Below, piece by piece: positions 61,990 to 64,000 of a DNA stretch of 64,000 bases (its first letter is position 1; the number at the start of each line of letters is the position of its first letter). The notes under the pieces were generated by a model, which did not search any database, was not told the origin of the DNA, and saw nothing but the letters and a program-made list of their open reading frames with translations. The position numbers and the translations under genes are program-made. This DNA comes from Flavimobilis sp052324925 (GTDB lineage: Bacteria; Actinomycetota; Actinomycetes; Actinomycetales; Cellulomonadaceae): assembly GCA_052324925.1 (NCBI GenBank), contig JBQPRE010000001.1, one strand, 5' to 3'.

Positions 61990-62031
61990 CCGCGCGTGCC
62001 GCGCGTGCCGCGCGTGCCGCGCGTGCCGCGC
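61990..62031. repeat. 9-bp tandem repeat upstream of the exonuclease gene
   Basis: CCGCGCGTG occurs four times in exact tandem, followed by a partial fifth copy. It lies between the exonuclease promoter and the end of the amidohydrolase gene on the same (minus) strand. Confidence 0.85.
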
Positions 62032-62045
62032 GGGTGGTGGCCGCG

Positions 62046-63758
62046 TCAGCCGTCGGCCCGGAACACCTCGACGCCCCGCACCCACGTCGCCACGACGCGC
62101 GCGGCCCCGATCTCCTCAACGCCACCGGCAAAGATGTTGCGATCGATGATCGCGAGGTCGGCGAGCAGACCCGGCGTCACGGTGCCAGACTCGTCCTCGC
62201 GATGGTTCGCGACCGCCGAGCCGTACGTGTACATGCGCACCGCATCGGCGAGTGTCAGGGCCTCAGCCGGGTAGAGCGCCGCACGGTCCTCACCGAACAG
62301 GCGCCGCGTCACGGCCGTGTGGATGCCCTGGAGCGGGTCAGCGGTCGACACCGGCCAGTCCGAGCCGCCCGCGAGCTGTGCGCCCGCGGCGGCGAACGAC
62401 GCGAACGGGTACTGCCACGCGGAGCGCTCCTCACCGAGGAACGGCATCGTCAGCTCGGTCTGCACGTCCTCGCAGTTCGCCCACAAGGGCTGCGCCGAGA
62501 CGACCATGCCGAGGGGCGCGACGCGCGCGCGATCGTCGGGGTGGACGACCTGGACGTGCGAGAGGATCGGCCGGACGTCCCGCCCGGACCCGTCGGGATG
62601 GGGTGCGGCGTCGAGCGTCGCTCGCGCGTGCTCAACCGCGTCGATGCACTCGCGCACCCCGCGGTCACCGATCGCGTGGAAGTGAGGCTGGAAGCCCTCG
62701 GCCATGAGGGCCGTGACGAGCCGGTCGAGCTCGGCAACCGGGTGGTAGGAGTCCCCGCAGTTGTTCGACACCGTGCCGTCGACGTCGAGGTAGGGGTCGA
62801 GCATCGCCGCGGTGAGCGACCCGTCGACGACCCCGTCTTGCATGATCTTCACGCTCGTCGGACGGAACCGGGACGAGCCCTCGCCGCGCGCACGCGCGCG
62901 GTCCTCGACGTCCCGCCGACGCTCGACGAGCTCGGCCACCTGCTCAGACCCGCGCTCGTGCTCCCAGCGCAGCGCGCCGACGACGGTCGCGACGAGCGTG
63001 CCCTGCGCGGCGGCGAGCTCGTACACCTCCTGCTCGGCCGGCCGGACCGACGCGTCCTGCCAGGCGGTGATGCCCTGGGACAGGAGCGTGCGCTGCCCCG
63101 AGAGCAGGTGGGTGAGCCGGTCGGCGAGCGGTGCGTCGGGCACGTGCTTCTCGACGAGGCCCGTCGCCCACTCGATGAGCACGCCGGTGGCCTGCCCGTC
63201 GGCGTCGCGCTGCACGTACCCGCCGGGCGGGTCGGCGGGCGGGCGGCCCGTGCCGTCGTCGTTGAGGCCCGTGAGCTCGATCGCGCGCGTGTTCACCCAC
63301 GAGGCGTGGCCATCCGAGCGGTGGAGGAACGCGGGACGGTCAGGTACGAGCGCGTCGAGCTGCTCGCGCGTCGGGAATCCGCCCTCGAAGTGGTCGGCCT
63401 GCCAGCCCCACCCGGTCACCCACTCGAGCTCGGGGTGCTCGGTCGCCCACGTGCCGATCGCGGCGAGCGTGCTCGCGAGGTCAGGCTGCCCGAGGACGTT
63501 GAGCCGTGCGTCCATTCCGGCCGCGAGGATCGGGTGAACGTGTGTGTCCTGGAATCCGGGCACGACGAGCCGTCCCGTGACGTCGACGATGCGCGTGTGC
63601 GGGCCGGCGAGTGCGCGCAGCTCAGCGTCGGGGCCGACGGCCGTGATGCGCTCGCCCGTGAGTGCGACGGCGGCGGCGACGGGAGCGTCGACCCCGGGCG
63701 TCGCGGCGAAGACGTGCCCGCCGACGAGGACGACGTCGGGGGCGGGCTGGCTGGTCAT
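62046..63758 (-). CDS. Amidohydrolase, YtcJ-like (amidohydrolase_3 family)
   Basis: A 570-aa metal-dependent hydrolase. The N-terminal composite beta domain opens with DVVLVGGHVFAATPG, followed by VVPGFQDTHVHPIL with the first metal ligands. SVKIMQDGVVDGS, FHAIGDRG (His), ILSHVQVV (His) and AGGSDWPVSTADP (Asp) supply the rest. Family members cleave N-acyl or formamide bonds; YtcJ-type substrates are mostly unknown. The ATG at 63758 is preceded by GGAG. A downstream exonuclease gene lies after a short repeat. Confidence 0.9.
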   Translation of the reverse strand: MTSQPAPDVVLVGGHVFAATPGVDAPVAAAVALTGERITAVGPDAELRALAGPHTRIVDVTGRLVVPGFQDTHVHPILAAGMDARLNVLGQPDLASTLAAIGTWATEHPELEWVTGWGWQADHFEGGFPTREQLDALVPDRPAFLHRSDGHASWVNTRAIELTGLNDDGTGRPPADPPGGYVQRDADGQATGVLIEWATGLVEKHVPDAPLADRLTHLLSGQRTLLSQGITAWQDASVRPAEQEVYELAAAQGTLVATVVGALRWEHERGSEQVAELVERRRDVEDRARARGEGSSRFRPTSVKIMQDGVVDGSLTAAMLDPYLDVDGTVSNNCGDSYHPVAELDRLVTALMAEGFQPHFHAIGDRGVRECIDAVEHARATLDAAPHPDGSGRDVRPILSHVQVVHPDDRARVAPLGMVVSAQPLWANCEDVQTELTMPFLGEERSAWQYPFASFAAAGAQLAGGSDWPVSTADPLQGIHTAVTRRLFGEDRAALYPAEALTLADAVRMYTYGSAVANHREDESGTVTPGLLADLAIIDRNIFAGGVEEIGAARVVATWVRGVEVFRADG

Positions 63759-63860
63759 GTGCTGCTCCGGTCGTGCTCGGCTGGGAGGGGTTCCCCGAAC
63801 GGTACCCGGCCCCGGCCCGGCCCGCCCGCGCCGGGCCCGCGCGGGCCCGGCGGGGCCTTG

Positions 63861-63902
63861 GATAGCGGATCTGCACAGCTGAGATGTGCCGATCGGCTAT
63901 CG
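63861..63902. repeat. Solitary family B palindrome
   Basis: GATAGCGGATC-N19-GATCGGCTATCG after a CCCGGC-rich boundary (63809-63858, with GCCGGGCCCG/CGGGCCCGGC arms) is the third site of family B. It lies between the amidohydrolase start and the end of an Opp/Dpp ATPase gene. Confidence 0.85.
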
Positions 63903-63929
63903 AGGGCCTGGTGAGGAGCTGCTGGGGGA

Positions 63930-64000
63930 CTATTGGGTGGGAGGGGGCGGGGCGGTGGGGGATCCCGGGACCGCCGCGAGGAGCGCGCGCGTGTAGGGGT
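63930..64000 (-). CDS. C-terminus of an oligopeptide/dipeptide ABC transporter ATP-binding protein (partial)
   Basis: Only the last 22 codons lie in the window. They read PYTRALLAAVPGSPT.. then a Pro-rich end and TAG. HPYTRALLxAVP is the hallmark of the C-terminal oligopeptide-transporter domain of OppD/OppF/DppD/DppF ATPases, so the rest of the gene should continue beyond 64000 on the minus strand. Confidence 0.8.
   Translation of the reverse strand, partial: PYTRALLAAVPGSPTAPPPPTQ

Overview
The window reads as chromosomal DNA of a high-GC actinobacterium. The base composition is strongly GC-rich, genes are tightly packed, and codon thirds are almost always G or C. Promoter -10 boxes look actinobacterial (TAGGCT, TAGCGT, TATGAT), and many start codons sit only 6-7 bases after such a box, which suggests leaderless mRNAs. 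Gene content (non-classical SdhB/FrdB, a Das-type chitosugar importer with no ATPase, GH15 next to zwf, RlmC, SbcCD) fits Micrococcales, perhaps a Cellulomonas/Sanguibacter-like organism; that placement is inference. I saw no prophage, insertion sequence, CRISPR array, rRNA or tRNA.

Layout. 0-5.3 kb: the end of an iron-sulfur subunit of succinate dehydrogenase/fumarate reductase, then aspA and a Dcu C4-dicarboxylate carrier, and convergently an AspT/YidE-type exchanger. Together these look like a set for aspartate-fumarate-succinate exchange at low oxygen. 5.4-13.8 kb: YwiC-like membrane protein plus FAD oxidoreductase, divergent zwf and GH15, a 48-aa ORF, then LysR, LMW phosphatase and aminotransferase. 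13.9-23.9 kb: two ABC export systems, NUDIX hydrolase, CNNM protein, RlmC, a heavy-metal-binding protein with a cysteine tail, and a zinc-ribbon SDR. 23.9-28.4 kb: a repeat array, a TIM-barrel isomerase, an FNT channel, a Pro/Thr-rich membrane protein and peptidase E. 28.4-32.6 kb: metF-metE behind a SAM (S-box) riboswitch, and a PH-domain protein.

32.6-40.3 kb is an amino-sugar cluster: a cytoplasmic GH20 hexosaminidase diverges from a ROK repressor, lipoprotein solute-binding protein, two permeases, nagB and a ROK kinase. Transport, hydrolysis, phosphorylation and deamination are present; the ATPase and NagA are not. 40.4-48.6 kb: thymidine kinase, amino-acid permease, a membrane-tethered PemK-like protein between two repeat clusters, GH36 alpha-galactosidase, a MerR regulator, and a GntR-DUF1648 pair. 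48.6-64 kb: HrpA helicase, a coiled-coil lipoprotein, a membrane protein with a hexanucleotide-encoded tail, YbaK, SbcD-SbcC with a P-loop protein, an M15 peptidase, a DEDDh exonuclease, an amidohydrolase and the last codons of an Opp/Dpp-type ATPase.

The least explained features are two families of intergenic palindromic repeats. Family A (TTGCG..GCACCCC/GGGGTGC..CGCAA) forms three clusters at 21.4, 24.0-24.6 and 55.4-55.7 kb. Family B (GATAGC-SGATC / GATCGGCTATC with a 41-bp tandem period) lies at 42.7-42.9, 43.5-43.9 and 63.9 kb. They occur between divergent, convergent and co-directional genes alike, so they are not simply terminators.
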